A stretch of DNA of 64,000 nt from JANXQE01 sp035294005 (lineage in GTDB: Bacteria; Verrucomicrobiota; Verrucomicrobiia; Limisphaerales; UBA8199). The notes under the pieces are model-generated. The model saw only the letters and a list, made by a program, of their open reading frames with translations. It was not told the DNA's origin and made no database searches. The translations under genes were made by a program, and so were the position numbers. Each line of letters starts with the position of its first letter. The stretch's first letter is position 1. Below, one piece after another: positions 19,533-29,160 of the stretch. The DNA lies in assembly GCA_035294005.1 (NCBI GenBank), contig DATGLT010000406.1:1-64000 (forward strand), in the 5' to 3' direction.

Positions 19533-19862
19533 CTAAAGTAACTTCTCCACGACAAAACCGTGCATTAAAGCGATCTTTGCTGCCGTGGAAAAGTCGATGA
19601 ATTCATCGGCATGTTTGAACACGCGCAACTTCAGTAGTTCCGCGACCACTTGGAAAGGCTTTACTTCAAGAAGTTCGGCCAGTTCTCGGACTTCAATGTA
19701 GTCCGGGACGAATATCCGTTTTCCCGGCTCACCAGGTTCGAAGAGATCGAGCGCCGTGAGTTTGGGCGGCCTGGGTGGCGGCTGTGGCGGGCCGCCCGCA
19801 AAAGCCGGTTGTGTTTCCGGGGCTTTGTCGGGTGGCGGTGTGAAGTCATAGCCGCTTTCCAT
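19533..19862 (-). CDS. Stand-alone IF-2 N-terminal-domain protein
   Basis: 109 residues. A Pro-rich N-terminus (PPPDKAPE...PPQPPPRPP) is followed by one IF2_N domain (about 48-108): IFVPDYIEVRELAELLEVKP, FQVVAELLKLRVFKHADEFI and DFSTAAKIALMHGF. In bacterial IF-2 this small helical domain precedes the GTPase core. Here nothing follows, and the stop is clear. It may bind ribosome, RNA or another partner in trans. The domain match is strong; the role is unknown. Confidence 0.85.
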   Translation of the reverse strand: MESGYDFTPPPDKAPETQPAFAGGPPQPPPRPPKLTALDLFEPGEPGKRIFVPDYIEVRELAELLEVKPFQVVAELLKLRVFKHADEFIDFSTAAKIALMHGFVVEKLL

Positions 19863-20026
19863 TAGCTACTCACCTTTGGCCCGGTCGGGCCGAGGCGGAT
19901 AAAGTGCGTGTTTCGGAATCCTCGGATCCATTTGGTCCCATTTGAACATCATGACGGGTTCCGCCGAGCATTCGTAACGAATGGCTCGGCAAACACTACC
20001 GCCAGTAAGAGGAAGCCTCGGGACAG

Positions 20027-20332
20027 TCATTGTGAGCTCATCTTCTTCTGAACGCTTCTGGTCTTCTCATCCATGGTCTGGGTCCGGTCATTTCGGGTCC
20101 CGACCTTCATCACCGTGAAAATCCTTGGAGCTCCTTTTTCATGAACAACCTCGTGACACCGGCGAACGGCGGCAAATACCTTGTCCCATTCCCCTTCGAT
20201 GTTCGTGCCATTGGCATGCAGCACCGTTTTCAATCCGGCTTCGGCCAGCACCTTCTCGCAGGCGGCCACGTACGAGGACAAAGAAACTCCCACGCCGATT
20301 GGGACTACGCATAAATCAACGATCACGTTCAT
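20027..20332 (-). CDS. MTH1187/YqgV-family thiamine-binding protein
   Basis: 101 residues, matching the family size. VDLCVVPIGVGVSLSSYVAACEK, NGTNIEGEWDKVFAAVRRCHE and PRIFTVMKVGTRND follow the conserved order of the UPF0045/MTH1187 fold, a ferredoxin-like tetramer reported to bind thiamine or related pyrimidines. The last 20 residues (Lys- and Gln-rich) extend past the usual end. No thiamine genes are adjacent. Confidence 0.85.
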   Translation of the reverse strand: MNVIVDLCVVPIGVGVSLSSYVAACEKVLAEAGLKTVLHANGTNIEGEWDKVFAAVRRCHEVVHEKGAPRIFTVMKVGTRNDRTQTMDEKTRSVQKKMSSQ

Positions 20333-20617
20333 GTTAACTAACTATACGTGAGCCACTTTTTGCGGAGTGTCCAGCCCCCTTTATGGCCGGAGGCGTTTAA
20401 TACGGTCGAGCGAGCCGCCCCACCCGTCAGCCAGGACGCCATTGGTTGCCGATTTGGCTTTTCCAAAAAGTGTAGTAAATTTAAAGTAAGAATGATGTGG
20501 TGTTTGTTCCGCTAATGGTGTGTCGCGCCATTTTGCCGGAGCAACAAAGGTCAAAGCTTGAATACCATGTCATGAGACGGCCTCAAAAACGAATGCCGAA
20601 GGAACCGGAGGAATCAT

Positions 20618-21352
20618 ATGCTCTCGAACATCGCTTACGAAAAGTGTTTGTCCTTCATCAATATTCAATTGCGTCCCGCTGACGCACCGAAACCATCATT
20701 GCCCGACTTAATCCGCCCGGTGATCACAATTTCGCGGATGACCGGTTCCGGAGGCCGCACTATTGCGCTGGAGTTGGCCGATTATCTGCAGACCAAGGTG
20801 CCCACGGATTGCCACTGGACAGTGTTCGATCGCAATTTGATTGAGCGAGTGCTGGAGGATCATGCGCTTCCGCGGAGATTTGCTGCCCATATGCCGGAGT
20901 CGCGCATCCCAGCGTGGGCGGACGCTTTTGAGGAGATGTTGGGTCTGCACCCGGATTCATGGTCACTGGTTGAAAAAACGGCCCAAACCATTTCACGCCT
21001 GGCACAATTGGGCTATGTCATCATTGTAGGGCGAGGCGCTAATCTCATCACCCGGGAACTCAAAAGCGCCTTTCACGTGCGGTTGATCGGTTCCCTGGAG
21101 CAGCGCGCCCGGCGGGTGGAGCACATTTTCGGATTCAGCCCCCGGGAAGCTCTGCGCTTCATTCAGAAGGAAGACAGTGGCCGCGCCCGTTACCTGAAGC
21201 AGTTCTTCGGCAAGGAAATTGATGATCCCTTGCTCTATCACGTCCTCATCAACACCGATCTGACCGCCTACTCGGAAATCGCGCGGTGGATTGGTGATGA
21301 GGTGATTTCGCGGTTCCACATGAAGGCGGAGTTGCCCGCCAAGGCTGCGTGA
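20618..21352 (+). CDS. Cytidylate kinase-like family protein
   Basis: 244 residues. ITISRMTGSGGRTIALELA (37-55) is the P-loop of the Cytidylate_kin2 family. WTVFDRNLIERVL, VIIVGRGANLIT, HVRLIGSLEQRARRV and YHVLINTDLT follow in family order. The roughly 35-residue N-terminal extension is not conserved. The family resembles CMP kinase but its substrate is not established. It stands alone on the plus strand. Confidence 0.88.
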   Translation: MLSNIAYEKCLSFINIQLRPADAPKPSLPDLIRPVITISRMTGSGGRTIALELADYLQTKVPTDCHWTVFDRNLIERVLEDHALPRRFAAHMPESRIPAWADAFEEMLGLHPDSWSLVEKTAQTISRLAQLGYVIIVGRGANLITRELKSAFHVRLIGSLEQRARRVEHIFGFSPREALRFIQKEDSGRARYLKQFFGKEIDDPLLYHVLINTDLTAYSEIARWIGDEVISRFHMKAELPAKAA

Positions 21353-22038
21353 CGCGAAGAACTGCCAGTTCAAAACAAGGTAACAAACGTCCGTTGGCTC
21401 TGTAAAACGGTGGTTGGGGTATCGGAAGCGTGGTTGAGCTTACAAGGTACCTAACGGGATTTTGAAGGTTCGACTTTCCGCAACGGTCACTGAAAGCCCC
21501 ATAAAGCGAACGTGTGCTGTGGAACAACGGTTTACAATTACGAGGGAATTGGAATGAGGTTTGCATTGCGACGATGCATGAGTTTCGCATCTGACAAACC
21601 TCAGCAGCGACAGAGGCACCACATATGCACGTGCGGCCTTTGCCGAAGCATTTCATCTCCGGCCAGGAGCTTCGTAAGGCCGGCAGTAAACAATCGGAGA
21701 ACCACCGCCACCCACATACAATCTCCATCTCAGATCGGGAAGCCGCTGGGATTACTCGGAACAGAGGAGTACTGGCACGGTGTGGGATTGCTTTGGGCTT
21801 TCACTTACCCTGGACCCGGGCCGCTGAGAGGTCTGACGTTCTATGTTCCAGCCGGGGCAAGCTTCGAACACATTGCGAGTCGATGGTCCGAGAAACAGGC
21901 GCTCTCTGGTATCGACGAGTAGACAACCAGCTGCGGCGTCAGCGACGAGGACGGTTCATCGGCCCCAAACGGGTGCCTTAATTTTTTGTATTTCCAGCCC
22001 CGGCCGAAGGACATTTCAGTGAGGTCAGTGTCTGTTGT
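21353..22038. other. Stretch without a confident gene
   Basis: 686 bp between convergent genes. Two overlapping plus-strand frames (21512-21922 and 21625-21981) are open, but their products look unlike known proteins, mix Arg/Ser-rich and Gly/Pro-rich parts and lack a clear ribosome site. I see no tRNA and no strong hairpin. Confidence 0.45.
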
Positions 22039-22425
22039 CTAGCGGACTGCCGCCGATCCCGCGGACCTGGTGTCCGCAACGGGCAGCTGGTCACCGGCGC
22101 CAAGGTCCCGAATCAATTTCTGAAATTCCGGATTCCGCCGTAGTTCTGCTGCGGCCATTTGTTTGAGGCGATCAACTGTTGGCGCAGGAAGTTGAAGCCG
22201 GGTCGGAACGGAATTGAAAAACCGACGGTCCGATTCATCGGCCAATTCGTTGAAATGCAGCTCGATGGTATAAGTGCTGATCTCGGCAGGTTCAGACGTG
22301 TCACCTTGCATTCGAGTGGCTCGCTCTCGAGAGAGGCGCGCGATCACTTCCCGGAACAATTCGAGCGTTTCGAACGAGTAATGGCTAACCGCAGCGCCGC
22401 TCACTGAGCCGAGCAAAGCTCCCAA
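22039..22425 (-). CDS. Hypothetical protein downstream of the MFS gene
   Basis: 128 residues from a TTG at 22425, immediately after the MFS stop at 22428. A short Gly-rich start (GALLGSVSGAAVSHYSF) precedes a soluble, charged region with TYTIELHFNELADESDRRFF and LKQMAAAELRRNPEFQKLIRDLG. Codon use looks protein-like. The frame stays open upstream into the MFS gene, so a start elsewhere or a fusion by frameshift is possible. No family is recognised. Confidence 0.45.
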   Translation of the reverse strand: MGALLGSVSGAAVSHYSFETLELFREVIARLSRERATRMQGDTSEPAEISTYTIELHFNELADESDRRFFNSVPTRLQLPAPTVDRLKQMAAAELRRNPEFQKLIRDLGAGDQLPVADTRSAGSAAVR

Positions 22426-22427
22426 AC

Positions 22428-23615
22428 CTACTGAACGCTCCTTCGAGTCCCAGCCGTAGTCCGACTGTCCAATTGCGCCATCATCGCGAAAATCACCAGC
22501 CCAAAACGCGAAGTTTCATACAGCAGGCCGGCCGCCACACTACCGGCCAGCCAACCTGCGCCGTAGCCCAGGTAGAACAGCCCGAACGCCAGGTTCCGCT
22601 TTCCTTCTGGAAGCACACTGGCAATTAACACCTTCAGGAGCGTGTCCTGCGTTGCGTATCCGACACCCAACAACATCAGCCCGGCTAGAGTGACCCAGAG
22701 GCCTCCAAAAAACACCAACGGCGAAAACGCCGCCGAGAGAACCACCCCCAGCACCACCGCCCCAATCCCCACCCGGTCATACATCCTCCCCAAGACCAGG
22801 CTTGCCACCACTCCTATGCCCGTCGCCACGGCCAGGAACACGGGGATCGTCCGCTGACTCAACACACCGCTGCTTGCGAGGTGATAGGACACCAGTTCGT
22901 AACTCATCAGGCCGGCGGCAAAGCATGTTCCCGCCGCCATGTATAGCCAATACGGCCGCTTGAATCCTCCCGCCCGGCTCGTCGCCGGTCCCCCAACCTG
23001 TAGCTTCGAGGGCACCGGAAACATAAACCGCGCAATTGCCAAAGCGCCCAGCGCCAGCACTGACGAACCCAGCAGCCATCCATATGCCGTCCGAAAATCG
23101 GCTTTCAAATCAAGCGCCAGTGCCACCACCAGAGGTCCCACTGTTGCCCCGGTCTCATCGAGCGCGGTGTTCACGCCATAGACCCAGCCTCGGCCGTGCT
23201 TTCCGGTCGAATACGAAAGCATTGCCTCGACTGTCGGCTTTCGCATTGCTCGGCCTATGCGTTCCATAAAAATGAGGGCGCCCGCCGACTGCCAACTCCC
23301 CGCCAATGCCATAGCCGGCACTGCCAGCAGGTTAATGAAGTATCCCAGAAACGTGATCCACCAATACCGCCCGGTTCTGTCCGCTATATATCCAGCCACT
23401 GAACGCAGACTGTATCCGAGGAACTCACCGGCCCCGGCAATGATGCTCACTGCGGCAGCGCTGGCGCCAAGCTGTCCAAGGAACGTGCCGTTAATGCTCC
23501 CGCCCCCTTCGTAGGTCATGTCGGCGAACAGGTTAACAACCCCCATGACCAGCACGAAACCGAAAGCCGATCTCGCCGTCACTCCAATCATCGTTTTGCC
23601 CACGGTTGAACTCAC
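22428..23615 (-). CDS. MFS transporter
   Basis: 395 residues with about 11-12 membrane helices. FADMTYEGGGSINGTFLGQLGAS begins the first loop. ERIGRAMRKPTVEAMLSY and GRGWVYGVNTALDETGATVGP match a bacterial MFS subgroup with GRAxRxPxxxA-type loops and a DExGAxxGPL motif. The C-terminus (AQLDSRTTAGTRRSVQ) is short and polar, where relatives usually continue into a last helix end. The substrate is unknown. It is divergent from the TIGR03803 protein gene. Confidence 0.85.
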   Translation of the reverse strand: MSSTVGKTMIGVTARSAFGFVLVMGVVNLFADMTYEGGGSINGTFLGQLGASAAAVSIIAGAGEFLGYSLRSVAGYIADRTGRYWWITFLGYFINLLAVPAMALAGSWQSAGALIFMERIGRAMRKPTVEAMLSYSTGKHGRGWVYGVNTALDETGATVGPLVVALALDLKADFRTAYGWLLGSSVLALGALAIARFMFPVPSKLQVGGPATSRAGGFKRPYWLYMAAGTCFAAGLMSYELVSYHLASSGVLSQRTIPVFLAVATGIGVVASLVLGRMYDRVGIGAVVLGVVLSAAFSPLVFFGGLWVTLAGLMLLGVGYATQDTLLKVLIASVLPEGKRNLAFGLFYLGYGAGWLAGSVAAGLLYETSRFGLVIFAMMAQLDSRTTAGTRRSVQ

Positions 23616-23953
23616 CCGAATCTCCGAATCGTTGTTGCCACCAATTAGCCAGGAAGATACACGTTTGCAAGATCAGCGCTGGTTACAGCCGGAGCCACTT
23701 ATCAATACAACCGAAAATAAATAAGGTCGGTTGAATAAACCTCACGCGCCTGCGCAACTTTGGCAGGCTCTCCAAACAGAATTCAGGCTAGTGATGCTTG
23801 AGGCCGAAACCCCGAAACCGTAGTTGACAAACGGGCGCTGCGGGATTAATTCGTATCTATCCCCGACGTATTTCACGGATAGTGTCATCCCCACGGACAT
23901 TGGTGTCCGTGAGCGAAGCATTACTGGGGTACGCCTGGGAAACATACTTTTGC
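23616..23953. other. Divergent promoter region, MFS / repeat protein
   Basis: 338 bp. A perfect TTGACA lies at 23824-23829 in the plus direction, with TAATTC 17 bases later as a poor -10. The hairpin at 23892 follows. I see no coding potential. Confidence 0.4.
23892..23911. promoter_or_regulatory. Perfect leader hairpin before the repeat-protein gene
   Basis: CACGGACA, TTGG and TGTCCGTG form an 8-bp perfect stem with a 4-base loop, 42 bp before ATG 23954. It has no T tract, so it is more likely an operator or mRNA leader structure than a terminator. Confidence 0.45.
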
Positions 23954-26911
23954 ATGGCTACCCAAAAGACTTCGGGAAGTATAATCCACTGTCAGCGTTG
24001 TCACGCCCAACAGAATTGGCCAGCGGGACGGTTAGTTGCCGGTTGCGCACTTCTTATCTTGTTTTTCTCCGCGGCACCAATTGCCTGGGGCCAATTGGTT
24101 TATTCACAGGTGCATTCCTTCGGCGACACCAACTTGATGGCCGCCCAGCCCAGCGGAAATGTTGTGCTTGCCACGAACGGCACGTTTTACGGTACCGCTC
24201 AGTCTGGCGGCGCGTTGGGGTTCGGAGCGATTTTTCGGATTAATCCCGACGGGACTGGCTTCCAAGTCATTCACAGTTTTAATATTCAGGGCAGTGATGG
24301 GGCGTATCCGCGAGCCGCACTGATTCAGGGGGCGGATGGGTTTCTATATGGCACGGCGTCTGCAGGTGGCACAAACCGCCCGGGATCGTTGTATTCCGGC
24401 GCCGGAACTTTGTTCCGGATTGCTCTGGATGGAAGTGGATACGGCGTTTTCCACCAGTTTGCAGGGACCAATGACGGTGCTGCACCCAATGCGGCGTTGC
24501 TTCTGGCGACCAACGGGGTGGTTTACGGCACCACAGCGCAGGGCGGAACAAATCAACCTCAGGGCTTTAGCAATGGCGCGGGGACATTGTTTCGAGTCAA
24601 CCCGGACGGTACCGGCTATGCCGTGCTTCATCATTTTGGCGGCACCAATGACGGCGCGAATCCTCAGGCCGCCCTGGTCCAGGGTAGAGATGGCGCGCTT
24701 TACGGCACAACGGTATCGGGCGGAAGTAACTCCGCCGGAACGGTTTTTCGTATCGGCCTGGATGGTTCGGGTTACACCGTGCTGCACCGCTTCACTCAGC
24801 TCACTGACGGCAGTCAGCCGTACTCGGCCCTCATCCAGACCTCCGACTCCATGCTTTATGGAACGACCGTCTACGGGGGATTTGCCTCCGGAGGGACTGT
24901 ATTCAAGCTGAGTCCCGACGGAAACGTTTATACGGTGTTGACCAACTTTGGAGCCGCGCTGGGCAATGGTCTATATATCTACGCCGGCGTGATTGAGGGA
25001 TCCGATGGACGATTGTACGGCAGCGCCAGCATTACAGGGTTTGGCGGTTACTCGGGAAACCTGTTTTCTCTCAACAAAGATGGCTCCGGGCTGAAGGTGT
25101 TCCACGTCTTCGGAAACGGAATCGACAGCGGGTCCAGTCCAACTGTTTCCTTGATTGAGACCGCTGACGGAACCTTGTACGGCGTCTCGTCCCGCGGCGG
25201 TCCGGCATCGACCGGCACTCTCTTTAAGACCAAGCAGGACGGCAGCGGCTACGCCGTGCTGTGGACTTTTAGTTCCACTGGAGGCGATGCCGCCACGCCA
25301 CAGAGTGGCCTGGCTGCCGCTCGTGATGGCACCTTCTTTGGAACGACAACGGCCGGGGGCCAAAATGGTCATGGCGCAATCTACCAACTCAATCCCGATG
25401 CCACCGGTTACCACCTGGTTTTCAGCTTCGGCAGTGATACCAACGGCGGCACTGCTCCGGGCGGTTTGTTGCTGCACGCCAGCGACCTGGCTCTCTATGG
25501 GACGACGTCCTCCGGCGCCGCGCCTGGACAAGGCAACGGCGGCACCATCTTCAAAATCAATCCTGATGGAAGCGGTCACAAAGTGCTCCACAACTTTGGT
25601 CGCGACACCAACGGCATGATCCTGCCAAACGACGGCAATAGCCCGCAGTCGATCCTTGTCGAAGGCGCGGACGGGTCGCTCTATGGAACCACGCCCTATG
25701 GCGGATCCAATAGCCTCAACGGGGGCATTGTTTACAAACTCGACAAGAGCGGTGCTAATTACAGCATCCTTCACTACTTTGGCGCGACCAATGACGGGTC
25801 AACTGCTTCTGGAGCGCTGCTCCAGGGATCGGACCATTTGCTGTACGGGACCACAGGCCAGGGCGGCACCAACAGCACTCTTTTCGGCGGCGGCGTCCTG
25901 TTCAAAATCAGCACCAATGGCACTGGTTACGCTATTCTTCATCACTTTGGCGCGACCGGTGACGGTCTCAACGCGCGCGCATTGATTGAAGACCCCGATG
26001 GTTTCCTTTATGGAACAACAAACGATGGAGGCACTAACAGCGGTATTTCAGGCGGGGGAACTCTGTTCAAAATCGCCAAAGACGGTTCAAAGTACCAGGT
26101 GTTGCATCACTTTGGTGCTGGAAACGAGGGAACACGCCCGACTTCATTGGTGGAAACCAACGGCACTCTCTATGGCACCTGTACCTCTGGCGGAACAGGC
26201 CAGGGAGGCACGCTGTTCCAAATCCAAACCGACGGATCCGGGTATTCCACCCTGTATAATTTTTACGTCAGTTCGACAGCGGACGGGCGAAACCCAAGCC
26301 CCGGCCTGGCCCTCGGGACCAACGGGTCACTCTTCGGAGCGACCACGTCCGGCGGCAATTCTTTGGGAACGGTGTTTGCCATGCTCTCTTCTTCAAACCA
26401 GCATTCGAATCATCCTCCGATCGTGGCAAACGCAATACCGAACCAAGTGGCCGCTTACAACATTTTATTCACCTACACGTTCGCGGCAAATACCTTCACC
26501 GATCCGGATCCCGGCCAGGTGCTGACATACACCGCAATGAATTTGCCTCAAGGGATACAGTTCAATTCCGCATCCCGAACGTTCAGCGGCACGTCCACGA
26601 ACCCGGGCACATATAATGTCAGCGTTGTGGCCACCGACAACGGGCTCCCGCCGCTCAGTGCCACGAACTCGTTCAGCCTGACAGTCAGGCCATCGCCCCT
26701 TGCCGCCTCCACAATGGTTGGCGGCGGACTCCTGTTATCCTTCACCGCGGCGCCGTCCGCGCTTTACACAATTCAAGCCACTGACTCCTTTGCTCCAACA
26801 AACTGGCATACCATCCAGGTCCAGGCGGCCGGAACCAACGGGTTGTTCAGTTTCGTGGATACCAATGCGCCTTCCCATTCCAGCCGGTTTTATCGCGCTG
26901 TTGGCCCGTGA
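23954..26911 (+). CDS. TIGR03803-repeat surface protein with Ig-like domain
   Basis: 985 residues from ATG 23954; an upstream GTG at 23882 would put about 24 residues before the signal. A signal segment (about 30-48, ending AWGQ) is followed by about 14 repeats of roughly 60 residues with the core LYGTTxxGG...GTLFKINPDGSGYxVLHxF. This is the TIGR03803 repeat, thought to form a propeller. A putative Ig-like (He_PIG) domain follows: NQVAAYNILFTYTFAANTF...FSGTSTNPGTYNVSVVATD. The C-terminal domain, with YTIQATDSFAPTNWHTI and SSRFYRAVGP, is common in verrucomicrobial secreted proteins. There is no PEP-CTERM tail. It is probably a secreted adhesin-like protein. Confidence 0.9.
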   Translation: MATQKTSGSIIHCQRCHAQQNWPAGRLVAGCALLILFFSAAPIAWGQLVYSQVHSFGDTNLMAAQPSGNVVLATNGTFYGTAQSGGALGFGAIFRINPDGTGFQVIHSFNIQGSDGAYPRAALIQGADGFLYGTASAGGTNRPGSLYSGAGTLFRIALDGSGYGVFHQFAGTNDGAAPNAALLLATNGVVYGTTAQGGTNQPQGFSNGAGTLFRVNPDGTGYAVLHHFGGTNDGANPQAALVQGRDGALYGTTVSGGSNSAGTVFRIGLDGSGYTVLHRFTQLTDGSQPYSALIQTSDSMLYGTTVYGGFASGGTVFKLSPDGNVYTVLTNFGAALGNGLYIYAGVIEGSDGRLYGSASITGFGGYSGNLFSLNKDGSGLKVFHVFGNGIDSGSSPTVSLIETADGTLYGVSSRGGPASTGTLFKTKQDGSGYAVLWTFSSTGGDAATPQSGLAAARDGTFFGTTTAGGQNGHGAIYQLNPDATGYHLVFSFGSDTNGGTAPGGLLLHASDLALYGTTSSGAAPGQGNGGTIFKINPDGSGHKVLHNFGRDTNGMILPNDGNSPQSILVEGADGSLYGTTPYGGSNSLNGGIVYKLDKSGANYSILHYFGATNDGSTASGALLQGSDHLLYGTTGQGGTNSTLFGGGVLFKISTNGTGYAILHHFGATGDGLNARALIEDPDGFLYGTTNDGGTNSGISGGGTLFKIAKDGSKYQVLHHFGAGNEGTRPTSLVETNGTLYGTCTSGGTGQGGTLFQIQTDGSGYSTLYNFYVSSTADGRNPSPGLALGTNGSLFGATTSGGNSLGTVFAMLSSSNQHSNHPPIVANAIPNQVAAYNILFTYTFAANTFTDPDPGQVLTYTAMNLPQGIQFNSASRTFSGTSTNPGTYNVSVVATDNGLPPLSATNSFSLTVRPSPLAASTMVGGGLLLSFTAAPSALYTIQATDSFAPTNWHTIQVQAAGTNGLFSFVDTNAPSHSSRFYRAVGP

Positions 26912-27022
26912 TATCGGCTTTATAAGAGTTTTTACCTGCGATACACCTCAACCGATGAAGCGCATCCCGGCAATGCCGCTCGGGACTGAAAGTTTTAGAA
27001 AGTTCAGCCGCGCAGTATTCAG

Positions 27023-29005
27023 CTAAGGCTGTCGTGAATCCGATTGCAGATCGCGGTCGAGCGCCGCGCCGTCGAAGGGAATGACAATGACTTTGCTTCC
27101 GTGGCCATCCCCGCCTTTGTCCTGCTCCTTTTCGACATCGATGGCGGCCAGGGTCATGGCAGCTACGTGGCCGTTTTCGACATAGACCGCCGGCCGCTCG
27201 ACTTTATTCCAGTGGTTCACTGTGCCGTCGGGGTAGCGGACGATCGGCTCGCGCGGATCATAAGCCACGCCGCGGTCGATCCAATCGCTGACGCCATCAC
27301 GGGAAGTAAGGTGATACGCTTTTCGAGTGGACCACGAGTTGACCACGATGTGGTAAAGTCCACCGGAGTACCATATGCATGGATCTTCGAGATTCGGAAT
27401 TCCCTTGGGATAAACCGAGTTTCCGCGGCGAATGTAGGGACCGAGGATGCCCTTGTCGCTTGTGAAAATGCTTCCGTTGCGTTCGGTAAATTCGAAACTG
27501 CCGTCCGGGCGAACCATGAGCGAGACATTGGAAGCGTGCCACTTGGGTTCGCCTTCCACCGTCACGGTCCCGAGATGTTCCCACGGACCGTCGAGAGATT
27601 TGGAGACATAGATTTCGCACGGGCGAGTTTCGCTGATGTAGATTGCGTTACGGCCGTCGGGCAACACCAGGGCGCCGACATTGTGTCCGCGGCCGCCGTG
27701 GTCGTCAGGCCAGCAGAGGCCCTTGTCCACATACGGCCCCAGGAGCGAATCGGACACGGCATGGACCGCGACCGAGCCGAACCAGCCATTATGGCCTCGG
27801 GATTCGTTCCAGCGGCTTGCGAACATGTGATATTTGCCATCCGGAGCTTTAAGAATCTGCCCGTCCCAGTAGCAGTATTGCTGGATAGTAGGGTCTTCCA
27901 GCCCGTTTTGGGGGTCGCGCGGGATGACGTTGGTCGCACCCCACGCGTTTTGCGACAACGCGCCATGGGGTGGAGTGGGGAGGAAATAATCAATGAAGGA
28001 CTTGCGCTGTGTGCCGGGGTTCGTGTGGCGGCCGGGTGTGGCCGGGTTACTCACCCCCGCCGATTCCCCACTGGCCTGGACCGCCGCTCTCGCTTTGACC
28101 TTGTAGCCCATGAGCGCAAGCATCTTCTCTGCGTATCGCGTTCCGAATTCCCGGGAACCTGCTGCATTGAAATGCATATGGTCCGGGTTGCAGGTGCAAC
28201 CAGCCGAGGAGATGACATAGGAATTGGCAAGGGTCTTCGGCAACTCGGCCATGATCTTGTTGAATCCCGCGCAAGCACCGCCTTGGTCGGCATTCACAGT
28301 CTCACCGGCAAGAAATGGCACTTCCTCGGGCTTGAGATCCAGGTCTTTGATGAAGTTGTCGTAAATGCTTTTCACCTTGTTTGGCCATTCGTGATCGTTC
28401 GGATTGGACTCGCCCTGGTGCAGGAGGATTCCCTTAATCACGCCGTCTTTCTGGGCCTCTTTGGCGAGGTCGACAAAGTACTGGTAGGGGTTGCCGCCGT
28501 ATTTTTTGACGTAATTGAGCATCCACGAAGGCGCCTTTGCCACGTAGTTGGTAAATGAATCTTTCTGGAACAATTCGATTTTACAGCCGGGCACCGACAC
28601 CTTGATCACGCCGACTCTGACGTTGGGCGGGAGATTGCTCACCATCGTTCGGCCAAAATAATCCACGAGGCAAATGCCGGTGCCTTGGGCGGTCAAGGGA
28701 GGGACGGCCTGATACCAGTTGGCCTTGGTCCAGCCTCGGTTGGGAGCGTCAAAATCCGCCATGACCAGAAACCGAGGGTCCACGGTTCGATCGAACTCCT
28801 CCATTCGGCCCCCGCTCTCCATGTTGGACTGACCAAAGCACAGGAAGATGTAGAAGTTGGGGTCCGGCGCAGCCAAGGACGCAGTGGCAAAGAGAAGCAG
28901 TCCCGTCGCAACCGAAAGTGCAAGGCTCGGCTTGGCGCTAGGTGACTGGGGGATTCTTTGTTTGGTGATGGGTTTCATTTGGAGGGTGAGTGCATAGCGA
29001 AGCAT
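27023..29005 (-). CDS. Sialate O-acetylesterase (CE6-like) fused to GH43-like propeller
   Basis: 660 residues. After a signal peptide (about 26-45), a SASA/CE6 esterase domain spans about 48-300: FLCFGQSNMESGG carries the nucleophile Ser, ILLHQGESN is the second block, and DHMHFNAAGSREFG supplies the Asp-x-x-His pair. A linker leads to a five-bladed GH43-like domain (about 345-650) with GLEDPTIQQYCYWDG, LEDPCIWYSGGLYH and VERPAVYVENGHV. Together they suggest removal of acetyl groups and cleavage or binding of a plant or microbial polysaccharide such as xylan. The propeller resembles non-canonical GH43 relatives, so catalysis there is uncertain. Met10 is an alternative start. Confidence 0.88.
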   Translation of the reverse strand: MLRYALTLQMKPITKQRIPQSPSAKPSLALSVATGLLLFATASLAAPDPNFYIFLCFGQSNMESGGRMEEFDRTVDPRFLVMADFDAPNRGWTKANWYQAVPPLTAQGTGICLVDYFGRTMVSNLPPNVRVGVIKVSVPGCKIELFQKDSFTNYVAKAPSWMLNYVKKYGGNPYQYFVDLAKEAQKDGVIKGILLHQGESNPNDHEWPNKVKSIYDNFIKDLDLKPEEVPFLAGETVNADQGGACAGFNKIMAELPKTLANSYVISSAGCTCNPDHMHFNAAGSREFGTRYAEKMLALMGYKVKARAAVQASGESAGVSNPATPGRHTNPGTQRKSFIDYFLPTPPHGALSQNAWGATNVIPRDPQNGLEDPTIQQYCYWDGQILKAPDGKYHMFASRWNESRGHNGWFGSVAVHAVSDSLLGPYVDKGLCWPDDHGGRGHNVGALVLPDGRNAIYISETRPCEIYVSKSLDGPWEHLGTVTVEGEPKWHASNVSLMVRPDGSFEFTERNGSIFTSDKGILGPYIRRGNSVYPKGIPNLEDPCIWYSGGLYHIVVNSWSTRKAYHLTSRDGVSDWIDRGVAYDPREPIVRYPDGTVNHWNKVERPAVYVENGHVAAMTLAAIDVEKEQDKGGDGHGSKVIVIPFDGAALDRDLQSDSRQP

Positions 29006-29160
29006 AGCGGGCTTACGAAAAACTTCCCATACTGTTCTGCGTATTATGTGGCGGATTGCGCGCGTCGATCCCGATGCCTTGAATCTCTAACAATACTTCA
29101 CGAAACCGGGGGATTTTGGACAAGATTTGCGTGAGCTTTTATGCCTTCGGGAGGGTAACG

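Noticed and set aside
21512..21922. Possible 136-codon gene
   Set aside because: No ribosome site, no family match, and the composition changes midway; not enough to call a gene.
24971..25774. 267-codon minus-strand frame
   Set aside because: It is a shadow of the TIGR03803 repeat gene, with repeats mirrored in the antisense frame.
23954..26400. DNA tandem repeat or satellite
   Set aside because: The repetition is at protein level (TIGR03803 units); DNA copies are diverged, so it is annotated as a gene, not a repeat.
27044..28558. Long open frame (504 codons) on the plus strand
   Set aside because: It is antisense to the esterase/GH43-like gene, which has clear motifs throughout; the antisense product matches nothing and reflects GC-rich codon use.
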